Below are positions 39,245-48,230 of a stretch of 64,000 bases of DNA, piece by piece. The notes below the pieces were generated by a model. It was given only the letters and a program-made list of their open reading frames with translations. It was not told where the DNA came from and did no database searches. How positions within the stretch are numbered: the first letter of the stretch is position 1; each line of letters starts with the position of its first letter. The position numbers and the translations under genes are program-made. The DNA is from Thalassobacterium maritimum (lineage in GTDB: Bacteria; Verrucomicrobiota; Verrucomicrobiia; Opitutales; Coraliomargaritaceae): the NCBI RefSeq assembly GCF_031127805.1, contig NZ_JARXHW010000007.1, forward strand, positions 1-64,000, given 5' to 3'.

Positions 39245-42200
39245 TTATGTGGAGCGTCGCACCAGCAAACTCACGACCTGATAGGGCGCGAAACGAATTG
39301 CTGATTTCGTCGGCTCGGCCTTCGATTCGCCGATATCAGTGAGCGCGAGTTCATAACCGTCCACCAGATTGATATTCACCTGACCGCGACGCCCCGACAC
39401 TTCGTGTAAGCGGAGCACATAGCCCCCTTCCGTTGGTTTGACCCAATGTGGCACCAATGTTTCGCCACCTGAGATTGATTCAATTACAGGAGCGATGGCC
39501 TGACCAGTGTATGCAAGCAGATCGGTAAAAAGCGTCTCGGCAACGGATGCAGGCTGACGCTCACGCGGTAGTTCGGCATCATAGCGGCCAATCGCTAACT
39601 GAATCCTATGCGCCCCCCGATCACTGCAGGGCGAATCAATTTTCAAGCGGGTCAAATGCGGCGGCCACGCAGTGGCATGCGCATCAAAACCGGTTACGCG
39701 TGGACTGCGCACTAAGCTCAAACCTACCGAGCCTTCACGTACAGTCGCGCCATATTTATCTTCGGTCGTCAAGAAGAGGCCTTCACGCTCACCTTCGTCA
39801 AACACAGCAAGATAGCGACTAAAAGGCACTTCCCATTGCGCTTCGGCCTGCAAGCCGTCTGGCACTTGCTTGCGTAAGACACTGCCGTATGGAATGCCAA
39901 ATCGTGCATTAGTCGCCGCGTACTTCGTGGGAAAGATCAACTTTAGCAAGGACTCAGGCTCCTGCCAGTCGAGATCAACGCTCACATGCACTAAAGGACT
40001 ACCAGACTCCAAGGTAAAGGTGACCGTAGCCTCACTAGCATCGCCAATCTTGCGTGTTACAGCGATGCCGGCGCGGTGCGCGCCCTCTTCTACAGCAGTG
40101 ATCTTTGCCTTAGCGTTGCAGACCTCACCGATACTCAAGACATGACGATCGATATCCCAGGCTTCAAAATTCGCGGCATGATCGGGATACAGCATCAGTT
40201 GGCCCGCAGGACCAGAGAGTGGCACTTCCACTCCCTCCCAGCTCAATTGATCGATCCAACCGGAAGCATTAACGCGGAATTCCGCTAAGCCGTTAGAAAC
40301 CTTGCGGCCCTGAACTTCAACCGACTGAGGCGTATCTTGAATCACAGTCTCGATAGGCAAACCACTCAAGGGCGGTAAGCTTACATAAGCCGACGCATCG
40401 GGACCATCGATCCATTTCGAGACTTCCATCGCATGTGGATTGAAAAGACAGTAGCCCCCCTTGCCGGCCAAAGCCTGCCCCGCCTCAGCGAGTTGCGCTT
40501 CAGCATGTCCGTCCAACACAGGTAAGTCTTCCAGATACACATCCCAGACAGAGCTGCCGGGGATATAGTCATGGAATTGAGCAAAGACCAAACGTTTCCA
40601 GGAATCTTCCATGTTCCAAGTCTTACCCGTGGCCGCCGCCACGGCTTCGGCCACCTGCATGGCACGCTCTAGGCCACGGAAGCTGGCCTTTAGATTACCA
40701 TGTGTGGTGAATGTGCCACGGTGATACTCCAAATAGCATTCGCCTTGATGCACCGGTAACTCATCGCGTACGCGGTTCAATCGATCAAAAAAAGCTTCCG
40801 GCTGATCCCACTCAATCTCCGGCATGCCAGGCAGAGAACCCAATCGACGCGCACGCTCTAACATGTCATCGGTCGCACCGCCCCCGCCATCACCATAACC
40901 AGTCGGCAATAAATACTCCTCGTGCACGTCCGCTTGCTGATTGGCATGCATGGGGGCTTTGACATGATCAATCTCCATGTGGGTCACATAGCCAGACTCC
41001 TGCGTCACATGCGCAAGAATCTCCGATCCATCATTCCCCCGCCATATAAAACTACTATAGGGGAAACGATTGATCGCGTTCCAAGTCATTTTAGTGGTGA
41101 AGAAATACTCCACGCCCGTTTGCTTCATAATTTGCGGCAAACAAGCCGAATAGCCAAACACATCGGGCAACCAAGTCAGCTTCGACAAGGCCCCATTGAT
41201 CGCTTCAAAGCCAGCTTGCCCCAGCGTAAAGCTGCGAGCCAAAGCCTCACCGCAAGCGATCATGGTGTCCGACTCCACGTACATAGCGCCAGTGGCTTGC
41301 CATTTCCCAGAATCGATCCGTTCTTTCACACGTTGGTATAAATCAGGTTCGCGCTTTTCCACCGCCTCATAACTGGCCGGCTGACTATAAGCGAAACGAT
41401 ACTCAGGATACGCCTCCATCAAGCGATCCGCAGTGGCAAAAATGTTAACCGCCTTGAGTTCGCCCATGCGCTCCGGCCAGATCCAAACCAAGTCGAGGTG
41501 GGCATGTCCCGTCAAGATGCACTTCGAAAAAGTCTTATCGACCTTCAGCTGCTTGTAGAGCTTTGCGAGACTACGACGCATCGCAGCTATGCCTTTCTGA
41601 TCCAGCACATTACAAGCACCCTCCATACCTCGCAGCATCAGGCGATACACGGGCGTAAATTTGTCAACTGGGGCTTGTAGGCCTGCGCCATTCAACGTAG
41701 TGGGCACCTGCGGATTCTCACGGTGCCGCTGATCCATTGCCAAATCAAACAAGCACTTTAAATCATGGTAGGCATTCCAAGCCATATCATCTCGTTTGAC
41801 GATAAACGCACCTTCAAAATAACTACCGGCAGCCGCCATGCCATTCGCCTCCTCATGCCAGATCGCACTTTGAATACAGCTCGACTGTATCCATACCACC
41901 TGAGTGCCCTCCGGTAAACGGCAGCGGACGTGTGCCACATTAAAACCGAAATATGCCTGATCAGCCACATAGAGTGTAGCCTCCCCTTGATCCTTCCATT
42001 CCATCCACGTATTGTCATCCGCTGCTTCCGGCAAAGTCACGCGACACCAACGCTGATCAAAGAGCTTCCCCCAAAACGAACAAGGCTTCACCTGACTACG
42101 CTTCAGCTGCTGGCCCTCTGCCAGCGAAATCTGCTTGGCCTGCGGGCGCGACGCCTCGACTGCGACTGGCTGACGATGGGTCCAAACAGCAGCTTGCAGG

Positions 42201-42262
42201 CGGTTGACCGCCGATTGAATACGATTGGGAATCAGTTGGGGAAGATGATGATTGGGAAGCAT
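39245..42262 (-). CDS. Alpha-mannosidase, glycoside hydrolase family 38
   Basis: A 1005-aa enzyme that removes alpha-linked mannose. No signal peptide, so cytosolic. The catalytic domain occupies about 250-540: the zinc site LTGHAHLDLVWIWPERMGEL, and the nucleophile Asp367 in WLPDVFGYSACLPQ. A three-helix middle domain follows (LVFAQFHDYIPGSSVWDVYL), then large beta domains to the end (VHVSVDLDWQEPESLLKLIF; RIQLAIGRYDAELPR). The N-terminal ~240 residues are a beta domain common to this subgroup. It is divergent from an AraC-type regulator 77 bases away, which is its likely controller. It fits use of mannose-rich algal or yeast glycans. Confidence 0.94.
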   Translation of the reverse strand: MLPNHHLPQLIPNRIQSAVNRLQAAVWTHRQPVAVEASRPQAKQISLAEGQQLKRSQVKPCSFWGKLFDQRWCRVTLPEAADDNTWMEWKDQGEATLYVADQAYFGFNVAHVRCRLPEGTQVVWIQSSCIQSAIWHEEANGMAAAGSYFEGAFIVKRDDMAWNAYHDLKCLFDLAMDQRHRENPQVPTTLNGAGLQAPVDKFTPVYRLMLRGMEGACNVLDQKGIAAMRRSLAKLYKQLKVDKTFSKCILTGHAHLDLVWIWPERMGELKAVNIFATADRLMEAYPEYRFAYSQPASYEAVEKREPDLYQRVKERIDSGKWQATGAMYVESDTMIACGEALARSFTLGQAGFEAINGALSKLTWLPDVFGYSACLPQIMKQTGVEYFFTTKMTWNAINRFPYSSFIWRGNDGSEILAHVTQESGYVTHMEIDHVKAPMHANQQADVHEEYLLPTGYGDGGGGATDDMLERARRLGSLPGMPEIEWDQPEAFFDRLNRVRDELPVHQGECYLEYHRGTFTTHGNLKASFRGLERAMQVAEAVAAATGKTWNMEDSWKRLVFAQFHDYIPGSSVWDVYLEDLPVLDGHAEAQLAEAGQALAGKGGYCLFNPHAMEVSKWIDGPDASAYVSLPPLSGLPIETVIQDTPQSVEVQGRKVSNGLAEFRVNASGWIDQLSWEGVEVPLSGPAGQLMLYPDHAANFEAWDIDRHVLSIGEVCNAKAKITAVEEGAHRAGIAVTRKIGDASEATVTFTLESGSPLVHVSVDLDWQEPESLLKLIFPTKYAATNARFGIPYGSVLRKQVPDGLQAEAQWEVPFSRYLAVFDEGEREGLFLTTEDKYGATVREGSVGLSLVRSPRVTGFDAHATAWPPHLTRLKIDSPCSDRGAHRIQLAIGRYDAELPRERQPASVAETLFTDLLAYTGQAIAPVIESISGGETLVPHWVKPTEGGYVLRLHEVSGRRGQVNINLVDGYELALTDIGESKAEPTKSAIRFAPYQVVSLLVRRST

Positions 42263-42339
42263 AATTTTTGTAGGAGCAGTATAACATAAAGGCAGCGCTC
42301 AGGTCTTGCGTTACAGCCGCTTTTTCTTACGCTGTCTTG

Positions 42340-43182
42340 ATGTTTAAGATTTCTACCGCAGACTGGCCCCAAGCCTATGCCTGTACCTATGAGGCTTATA
42401 ATTATAGCTACGTCCCCAGCCCTCACGTGCATTCTCAAGACTATCATGAGTTCTTCTGGATTGAGAGTGGCCGCGGCTGCCACCTGCTCAATGGTGAGCC
42501 ACGAATAATGGAAATCGGCTACTTCGTGCTCATTCGGGCCGACGACTCTCATGGCTTCTCTGCTTGGAACGCAGGCGAGCAAGTCGGCTTAATTAATTTT
42601 GCTTTCCCTTCGTCGCTATGGGAAAAAATCCGTGATCAATTCTTTGCCGATAAAGTCTGCTTCTTTGATCATGAAGAGATCGAAAAGCGCGAATATCAAC
42701 TCAGCAGCGACGACCGCGAACGCTTGCGCCAGATGGGCAACGACCTCGCCGCAGGGCATTGGAACACAACCAACGCCGCAGCCTATCTACTGGGCGTGCT
42801 AGCGCTACTCGAGAACCGCGACCGTGAAACCAGCCCTCACCCGGCGATGCCGGAATGGCTCACCCACGCGCTACGCCGAATCGAAACTTGGCCCAATTTC
42901 GTTGGCGGCGTGCCTGAATTCGTCCGAATCGCTGGCCGCAGCCATGAACACATCAGTCGCGATTGTAGGCGTTTATTGGATACAACTCCACGCAACATCG
43001 TCAATAGAGCCCGGCTAAAATGGGCCTCCATGCAGCTGGAAACCTCGCAAAAAGAAATAGTCGAAATCGCCCACGAATGCGGCTTCGAAAATCTCGGACA
43101 CTTCTACAAACTATTTAAAGCACACTACAAGAGCACCCCACGCCAATACCGAATCCGTCGTGGCATCTCGCAATTTTCCTAA
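42340..43182 (+). CDS. AraC family transcriptional regulator
   Basis: A 280-aa regulator. The first ATG is 42340 (MFKISTADW); a TTG just before it is an alternative. The N-terminal cupin-like sensor (residues 20-110: SPHVHSQDYHEFFWIESGRG, IGYFVLIRADDSHGF) should bind a sugar. The C-terminal double helix-turn-helix (about 185-275) shows VRIAGRSHEHISRDCRRLLD and the signature EIVEIAHECGFENLGHFYKL, FKAHYKSTPRQYR. It is divergent from the GH38 mannosidase gene and probably controls it. The stretch 43183-43349 after it has no feature seen. Confidence 0.92.
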   Translation: MFKISTADWPQAYACTYEAYNYSYVPSPHVHSQDYHEFFWIESGRGCHLLNGEPRIMEIGYFVLIRADDSHGFSAWNAGEQVGLINFAFPSSLWEKIRDQFFADKVCFFDHEEIEKREYQLSSDDRERLRQMGNDLAAGHWNTTNAAAYLLGVLALLENRDRETSPHPAMPEWLTHALRRIETWPNFVGGVPEFVRIAGRSHEHISRDCRRLLDTTPRNIVNRARLKWASMQLETSQKEIVEIAHECGFENLGHFYKLFKAHYKSTPRQYRIRRGISQFS

Positions 43183-43349
43183 ACAGCCAGGAGGTGCCGA
43201 AGGGTGGAATCGCGATTATGCCCTGCCCCCCCGATACTTTGGACATGTCATCTTTACTTTTAGAACCCGCTCTTCCATGCTCTCGACATGACCTCTAGCC
43301 CGCAAAAACCAGCTCCCCACGTCTCCCCAAGAGGGTAGACATCCCCCCA

Positions 43350-46145
43350 ATGAAGCCTTTAAATACACAAGATTGGCCTAAGTTACTGCGGCCGGGCAGC
43401 CGGGTGTTCATCGGAGGTGGCGCGGCGATGCCTTTGGCCCTGGTGCGTTCGATGCTGGCACATGCCCATCAGCTCAAGGACATCGAGCTAGTGCATATAC
43501 ACAGTTTGCATGCATCCCCTTGGATCGCGCCGGAATATGAGTCGATGCTGCGGACGAATTCCTTCTTTTTGACACCTGATGTCGGCGATGCGGTCAGCCG
43601 TGGGCAGGCGGACTATACGCCCTGCCCGATGTCCATGGTGCCTCGTCTATTTCGTGAAGGTCCGCTGCAGGTCGATGTGGCTCTGATCGAAGTCAGCCCC
43701 CCGGGGCCAGACGGGAATTGCTCCCTAGGCGTCAGTGTGGATGTGGTGCAGGCCGCAGCGACCACCGCCCGCTGTGTCATTGCCCAAGTGAACCCCCAAA
43801 TGCCGCGCACGGGGGGAAATAGCCTGATTCCAGCTTCGGAGATTCATTACTTCATCGAACAGGACCTGCCCTTGCCCGAGACGCTCTCGCCTTCCATCGA
43901 CAAGCGGCACGAATTGCTCGGAGGCTATGCGGCTCAATTAATCGAAGATGGCTCGACCCTGCAAGTGGGCTTGGGTAATAGCCCGGAGGCGGTGCTGCGA
44001 GCCCTGCATCAACATCGCAACCTCGGCATTCACACCGGCATGTTTACCAATGCATTTATGGATCTCATCCGTAAGGGCGCGGTGGATAATTCCCGCAAAT
44101 CGTTTAAGCAGTGGAAATCCATTGCCAGCCATGTGCTCGGCAGTCAGGAGCTCTATCAATTTGTGCACGAGAATCCAGACTTGGAGCTGCACCCCAGTGA
44201 CTGGGTGAATGCCTCGGATCGTATCGCCCGCAATGAACGCATGGTCGCCATCAATGGCGCGCGCATGGTCGATTTGACCGGACAGGTGGTGCGTGACTCG
44301 AGCGGGCACCACTTTTACGGCGGGGTCGGCTCGCTGCAGGATTTTTCCCGCGGAGCGGGTGCCAGCAAGGACGGCAAGCCCATCGTGGTTTTAACCTCAC
44401 GCTCGGATGACGATAATTCGGCTCGTATCGTGGCGGACCTCGCGCCGGGGAGTGGTGTCTGCACCAGCCGTAGCGACATTCATCATGTGGTTACGGAATA
44501 TGGAGTCGCCAGTATCTTCGGACGCAGCATCCGCGAGCGTGTGGCGCGACTCGTGGAGATTGCCCACCCCGACGATCGGGAAGAGCTCTTAAAGGGCGCA
44601 TGGAACCGAGGCTGGGTGCCAAAATTCTTTACCATGCCGGGCGGTGCGCGTGACGAGCTGGAATCCAAAATGATCGATTTCAAGATCGGTCGCTTCCAAT
44701 TGCGCCCACTCCACCCCAGCGACATGTCGGTGCTGCAGGACTTCTTTTATTCGCACGATGAAGAAACGGTGCGTCTACGCTACGGCCATCAACGGGAGCG
44801 AATGAGCGGCGAGTCGGCCTATAAATTAGCAGCCGTAGATCAGGAAAAAGACCTCGCGCTGGGAGTCTTTGATCGTAAGGGAGCGCTGCGAGCGATTGCC
44901 CGTTATTATCTGGATGCCGGAGGCGACACGGCCGAAGTCGCCTTTGTCGTGCATGAAGACACCCGCCGCGCAGGCATGGCCAGCGTGCTATTCGGCGAAC
45001 TGGCGACCATCGCTGCCGAGCGTGGCATTCAAACTTTTTGGGCGACAGTGCTGCAGAAAAATCACGCGATGGCTGCTTTGTTTGAACAGGCCGGAGGCCG
45101 CAGCAAGGATCCAATCTCTGCGGCGGAGCGGCATTTCGACATTCCCGTTACGGGCGTGCTCAGTCGTCATCGTGAAATTCAGCAGCGGATACAATCCGCA
45201 CAATCATCGCAAGCCGACATCCCCGCCCTAGGGCTGCACTACAATGCGTTTTATGAGCACCACGACACTGGCTCGGGGCACCCGGAATCAGCGCTGCGCT
45301 ATCGCATCCTGCGTCAGGCCCTGGAAGCACTGCCCGCAGAAATCTTACGCCTGCCCGGTCGACGCGCCAGCACTTCGGAAGTGCTATTGGCGCATGAGGC
45401 TTATTATCAGGATCTGGTGTATCGAGACGTCGAGAGCTTTGCGGATGTCCTCCGCACGGGTGACACCGCGATTTCTATCGACAGCTATGACGTCGCCTTA
45501 GAGGCCACCGGCTCGGTATTGGCAGCGGCCGATGCCGTCATGCAACAAACCGTGAAACGAGTGTTTTGCGCGGTGCGCCCACCGGGGCATCATGCCACCG
45601 CCGACCGCGGGATGGGCTTTTGCATTTTTAATCACGTGGCTATCGCAGCGAATTATTTAAGGAAACACTACCCGCTCAAACGCATCGCGATCGTGGATTG
45701 GGACGTTCATTTCGGCAATGGAACTGAAGCGATTTTTGCCGAAGATCCTCACACCTTTTACCTCTCTCTACACGAAAGTGGGAACTATTCCGGCAACTCA
45801 GATAGCAACGCGGAGCGCCCACCGTCGCTAGCCACAGTGAACTTAGCCTTACCCGAAAGATCTGGAGCACGCGAAGCCTTGGCTGCCTGGGACAGCAATG
45901 GCGGCCCCGCTCTAGACGCGTTTCAACCCGAATTTGTGCTCATCTCCGCAGGTTTCGACGCTCGTAAAGGCGACCCACTAGGCGGCCTACATTGGGACGA
46001 CGCGACCTACACACAACTCACCCAACGAGTCATGGCAGTAGCAGAAAAACATGCCCAGGGACGCATCGTTTCCGTTTTAGAAGGCGGCTACAATCCTGAG
46101 GGTTTAGTCTCCGCCGCGCTGGCGCACGTGCGGGCAATGCAATGA
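43350..46145 (+). CDS. CoA-transferase / GNAT / histone-deacetylase-like fusion
   Basis: A 931-aa, three-module protein without signal peptide. Residues 1-440 belong to the acetyl-CoA hydrolase/4-hydroxybutyrate CoA-transferase family (RPGSRVFIGGGAAMPLALVR, LQVGLGNSPEAVLRALHQHR, FYGGVGSLQDFSRGA, TEYGVASIFGRS). In that family the covalent glutamate lies in IHTEM or IHSEM; here it reads IHTGM, with Gly230, so transferase activity is doubtful. Residues 448-600 form a GNAT acetyltransferase (FQLRPLHPSDMSVLQDFF; acetyl-CoA loop RRAGMA at 539-544). Residues 625-931 form a class II deacetylase with HPESALRYR, His747/His748 in RPPGHHA, zinc ligands Asp785, His787 and Asp870, and Tyr914 in LEGGY, all intact. 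CoA-transferase-GNAT fusions are known; the added deacetylase is unusual. It may sense acyl-CoA and set acetylation of a protein or small amine. Confidence 0.88.
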   Translation: MKPLNTQDWPKLLRPGSRVFIGGGAAMPLALVRSMLAHAHQLKDIELVHIHSLHASPWIAPEYESMLRTNSFFLTPDVGDAVSRGQADYTPCPMSMVPRLFREGPLQVDVALIEVSPPGPDGNCSLGVSVDVVQAAATTARCVIAQVNPQMPRTGGNSLIPASEIHYFIEQDLPLPETLSPSIDKRHELLGGYAAQLIEDGSTLQVGLGNSPEAVLRALHQHRNLGIHTGMFTNAFMDLIRKGAVDNSRKSFKQWKSIASHVLGSQELYQFVHENPDLELHPSDWVNASDRIARNERMVAINGARMVDLTGQVVRDSSGHHFYGGVGSLQDFSRGAGASKDGKPIVVLTSRSDDDNSARIVADLAPGSGVCTSRSDIHHVVTEYGVASIFGRSIRERVARLVEIAHPDDREELLKGAWNRGWVPKFFTMPGGARDELESKMIDFKIGRFQLRPLHPSDMSVLQDFFYSHDEETVRLRYGHQRERMSGESAYKLAAVDQEKDLALGVFDRKGALRAIARYYLDAGGDTAEVAFVVHEDTRRAGMASVLFGELATIAAERGIQTFWATVLQKNHAMAALFEQAGGRSKDPISAAERHFDIPVTGVLSRHREIQQRIQSAQSSQADIPALGLHYNAFYEHHDTGSGHPESALRYRILRQALEALPAEILRLPGRRASTSEVLLAHEAYYQDLVYRDVESFADVLRTGDTAISIDSYDVALEATGSVLAAADAVMQQTVKRVFCAVRPPGHHATADRGMGFCIFNHVAIAANYLRKHYPLKRIAIVDWDVHFGNGTEAIFAEDPHTFYLSLHESGNYSGNSDSNAERPPSLATVNLALPERSGAREALAAWDSNGGPALDAFQPEFVLISAGFDARKGDPLGGLHWDDATYTQLTQRVMAVAEKHAQGRIVSVLEGGYNPEGLVSAALAHVRAMQ

Positions 46146-46218
46146 TCTCGTTAGAGCATATTCCATGTCATTTCCTGCATAATTACGATCTCACGCACTC
46201 AATCGATAAGCATGTCGA

Positions 46219-46938
46219 CTATTCTAAAACCACAGCTCGCAACTGATCTACGATCGTTTTCCGGTTCTTGAAATCTTCAGGCCAACCGACTGCAGAGAGT
46301 GCCACCACCGCCGTCTCCGTCAGTTGCAAAGGCACTGAGCAGGCATAAATCGAAGGATGATATAATCCGAGTTCAAAGCACGCGCCTTGCTCACGGCAAT
46401 CTTGAATCCGCTGCCAGACATCATCGGGTTGTTGACGCTCCCAGGCCTCATCCGGTGCCGAAGCGAGCACTTGCCTTATCACAGGATCCGACATTTGCGC
46501 CAGCAGCACAGCCGAGGCCGAACCGATCGACAAATGTATCCGCGAACCGATCGGGCTCGTGATGGCATTAGGAACCGGCGGTTCGGCCCGCAATGCCGTC
46601 GTCGTCAAATGACCTTCACGCAAAGAAACCTTGGTCGACATTTGTAAATTCTGCGACAACGCACGCAAACGAGGCTCAAACTCCCGCAAGCGAGCTTCCA
46701 CTTCGGAGTACGTTCGTGCCACATGCGCTAAGCCAAACGCAATCCTCAGCCCCCCACTAGGATCCTCGCTGATCCAATGATGCTGTAACAGAGTATTGAC
46801 CATACGGTAACAAGAAGCAGGAGGGATTTGCAGCGCATAACTGAGCTCCTTGACGGGCACAGCTTCATTTCGCTCAGCAAGATACTCAATAATCGAAATT
46901 GCTTTGTGCAGTGCAGGAATAGTTTGTGATACAGTCAT
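46219..46938 (-). CDS. IclR family transcriptional regulator
   Basis: A 239-aa protein from ATG 46938 (MTVSQTIPALHKAISIIEYL); the longer frame from 46974 runs through the operator palindrome and is unlikely. Residues 8-65 form the winged helix (EAVPVKELSYALQIPPASCY, RMVNTLLQHHWI). Residues 85-239 form the GAF-like effector domain (MSTKVSLREGHLTTTALRAE, RIHLSIGSASAVLLAQ, ACSVPLQLTETAVVALSAVG). IclR proteins respond to small organic acids. It is divergent from the sugar-acid genes starting at 47020 and probably represses or activates them and itself through the palindrome at 46944-46965. Confidence 0.93.
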   Translation of the reverse strand: MTVSQTIPALHKAISIIEYLAERNEAVPVKELSYALQIPPASCYRMVNTLLQHHWISEDPSGGLRIAFGLAHVARTYSEVEARLREFEPRLRALSQNLQMSTKVSLREGHLTTTALRAEPPVPNAITSPIGSRIHLSIGSASAVLLAQMSDPVIRQVLASAPDEAWERQQPDDVWQRIQDCREQGACFELGLYHPSIYACSVPLQLTETAVVALSAVGWPEDFKNRKTIVDQLRAVVLE

Positions 46939-46943
46939 GCTCG

Positions 46944-46965
46944 AGTTTATCATATATGATAAACT
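46944..46965. promoter_or_regulatory. 22-bp perfect palindrome, probable IclR operator
   Basis: The core TTTATCATATATGATAAA (46946-46963) is extended by AG and CT to a perfect 22-bp palindrome. It begins 6 bases upstream of the IclR ATG and lies 55 bases before the divergent dehydratase gene. Binding here would directly block iclR transcription or translation start and could control the divergent promoter. Confidence 0.75.
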
Positions 46966-47019
46966 TATTATCAATATTATTTTGACGCAAACTGAGATGG
47001 CTCAATTCTACAGTGAATT

Positions 47020-48210
47020 ATGAAAATCGTAGATTTGAAAGTGCGCTGCGTCGCCATCCCCCTCACGAGTCAATTACGTCACAACACAGGCGTCCATCCG
47101 GGCTATTTCCTCCGCACGATTTTAGAGCTAGTAACCGACGAAGGCATCATCGGCCTAGGTGAAATCGGCGGAGGCGATCAACGCGCGGCACTCACAAAGC
47201 TCAAGCCACGCATCGTCGGCCTAGACCCATTCCATCTGGAAACTATTAAGCTGAAAGTGCTGCGCAGCATATATTATATGTCGAATGCACGCCTCTATGC
47301 AGCAATCGAAATGGCCTGTCTTGACATTCAGGGCAAAGCGATGAACCGCTCATTGAGTGATTTATTGGGCGGCAGCGTGCGCGATTCCATCCCCATGATC
47401 GCTTACTTATTTTGGCGCTACGATCGTCCCGATGGCAAAGACGACAGCTGCGCCGAAGATATGGCTGACTGGTGTGTCGAACTCAACGAAACGCTTGGCG
47501 TGAAAACCATGAAACTCAAAGCCGGCGTGATGGACCCAAACGAAGAAGCTCGCGTGCTGGAACTCTGTCGCGAACGCCTCGGGCCTGACTTCGGACTGCG
47601 CATAGACCCGAATGGCGTCTGGTCAGTCCCCACTGCGGTCCGCATCGGCAAACGCCTGGAGCCACTTAACATAGAATACTTTGAAGACCCATCCTGGGGC
47701 CTCAATGGCAATGCTGCAGTGCGTGAGCAGATTAACATACCAATCGCCACCAACATGTATCCGGCCAAGTTCGACGACCTCGCTCCAGCCATCAAACTAG
47801 GCTCTGTCGACATAGTATTGACCGACATTCACTATTGGGAAGGCCCACGCGGCGTGAAAGACCTGGCAGCGATTTGCCGAACTTTCAACCTTGGAGTATC
47901 CATGCACAGTGGTGCCGAGTTCGGCATCGAACTTGCCGCCATGCTCCACACCGCATCCACCATTCCCGAAATGAGTTTTGCCGGTGACGCGCACTATCAT
48001 TACCTCACCGACGACATCATCCAAGGCGGCCTAATGCAGTATGAAGATGGCTGCTTAAAAGTCCCCACCGGGCCCGGCCTAGGTGTCGCGCTAGACGAAG
48101 AAAAGATGAAGAAATACGAGCGTTATTATGAAAAAATGGGCGACTACTACGCACGCTTCCACCAAGATCCCAAGCGCCCCGACTGGTATCCAATCGTCGG
48201 CGGACAATAA
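47020..48210 (+). CDS. Enolase-superfamily acid-sugar dehydratase, glucarate-dehydratase-like
   Basis: A 396-aa member of the enolase superfamily. The N-terminal capping domain (KIVDLKVRCVAIPLTSQLRH) precedes a TIM barrel. The catalytic lysine pair is KTMKLKAG. Metal ligands are Asp in RIDPNGVW, Glu in YFEDPSWG and Asn in IATNMY; the third ligand being Asn, together with the base histidine in SMHSGAEFG, is the pattern of glucarate dehydratases rather than mandelate racemases or mannonate dehydratases. The likely reaction is dehydration of an aldaric or aldonic acid. It starts an apparent operon with SDR and RraA-like genes, divergent from IclR. The exact acid sugar is unresolved. Confidence 0.85.
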   Translation: MKIVDLKVRCVAIPLTSQLRHNTGVHPGYFLRTILELVTDEGIIGLGEIGGGDQRAALTKLKPRIVGLDPFHLETIKLKVLRSIYYMSNARLYAAIEMACLDIQGKAMNRSLSDLLGGSVRDSIPMIAYLFWRYDRPDGKDDSCAEDMADWCVELNETLGVKTMKLKAGVMDPNEEARVLELCRERLGPDFGLRIDPNGVWSVPTAVRIGKRLEPLNIEYFEDPSWGLNGNAAVREQINIPIATNMYPAKFDDLAPAIKLGSVDIVLTDIHYWEGPRGVKDLAAICRTFNLGVSMHSGAEFGIELAAMLHTASTIPEMSFAGDAHYHYLTDDIIQGGLMQYEDGCLKVPTGPGLGVALDEEKMKKYERYYEKMGDYYARFHQDPKRPDWYPIVGGQ

Positions 48211-48230
48211 TTCGTCAACTCCGAACAAAC

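Noticed and set aside
46939..46974. Longer IclR N terminus from 46974
   Set aside because: It would read through the perfect palindrome, and the family domain begins normally after ATG 46938.
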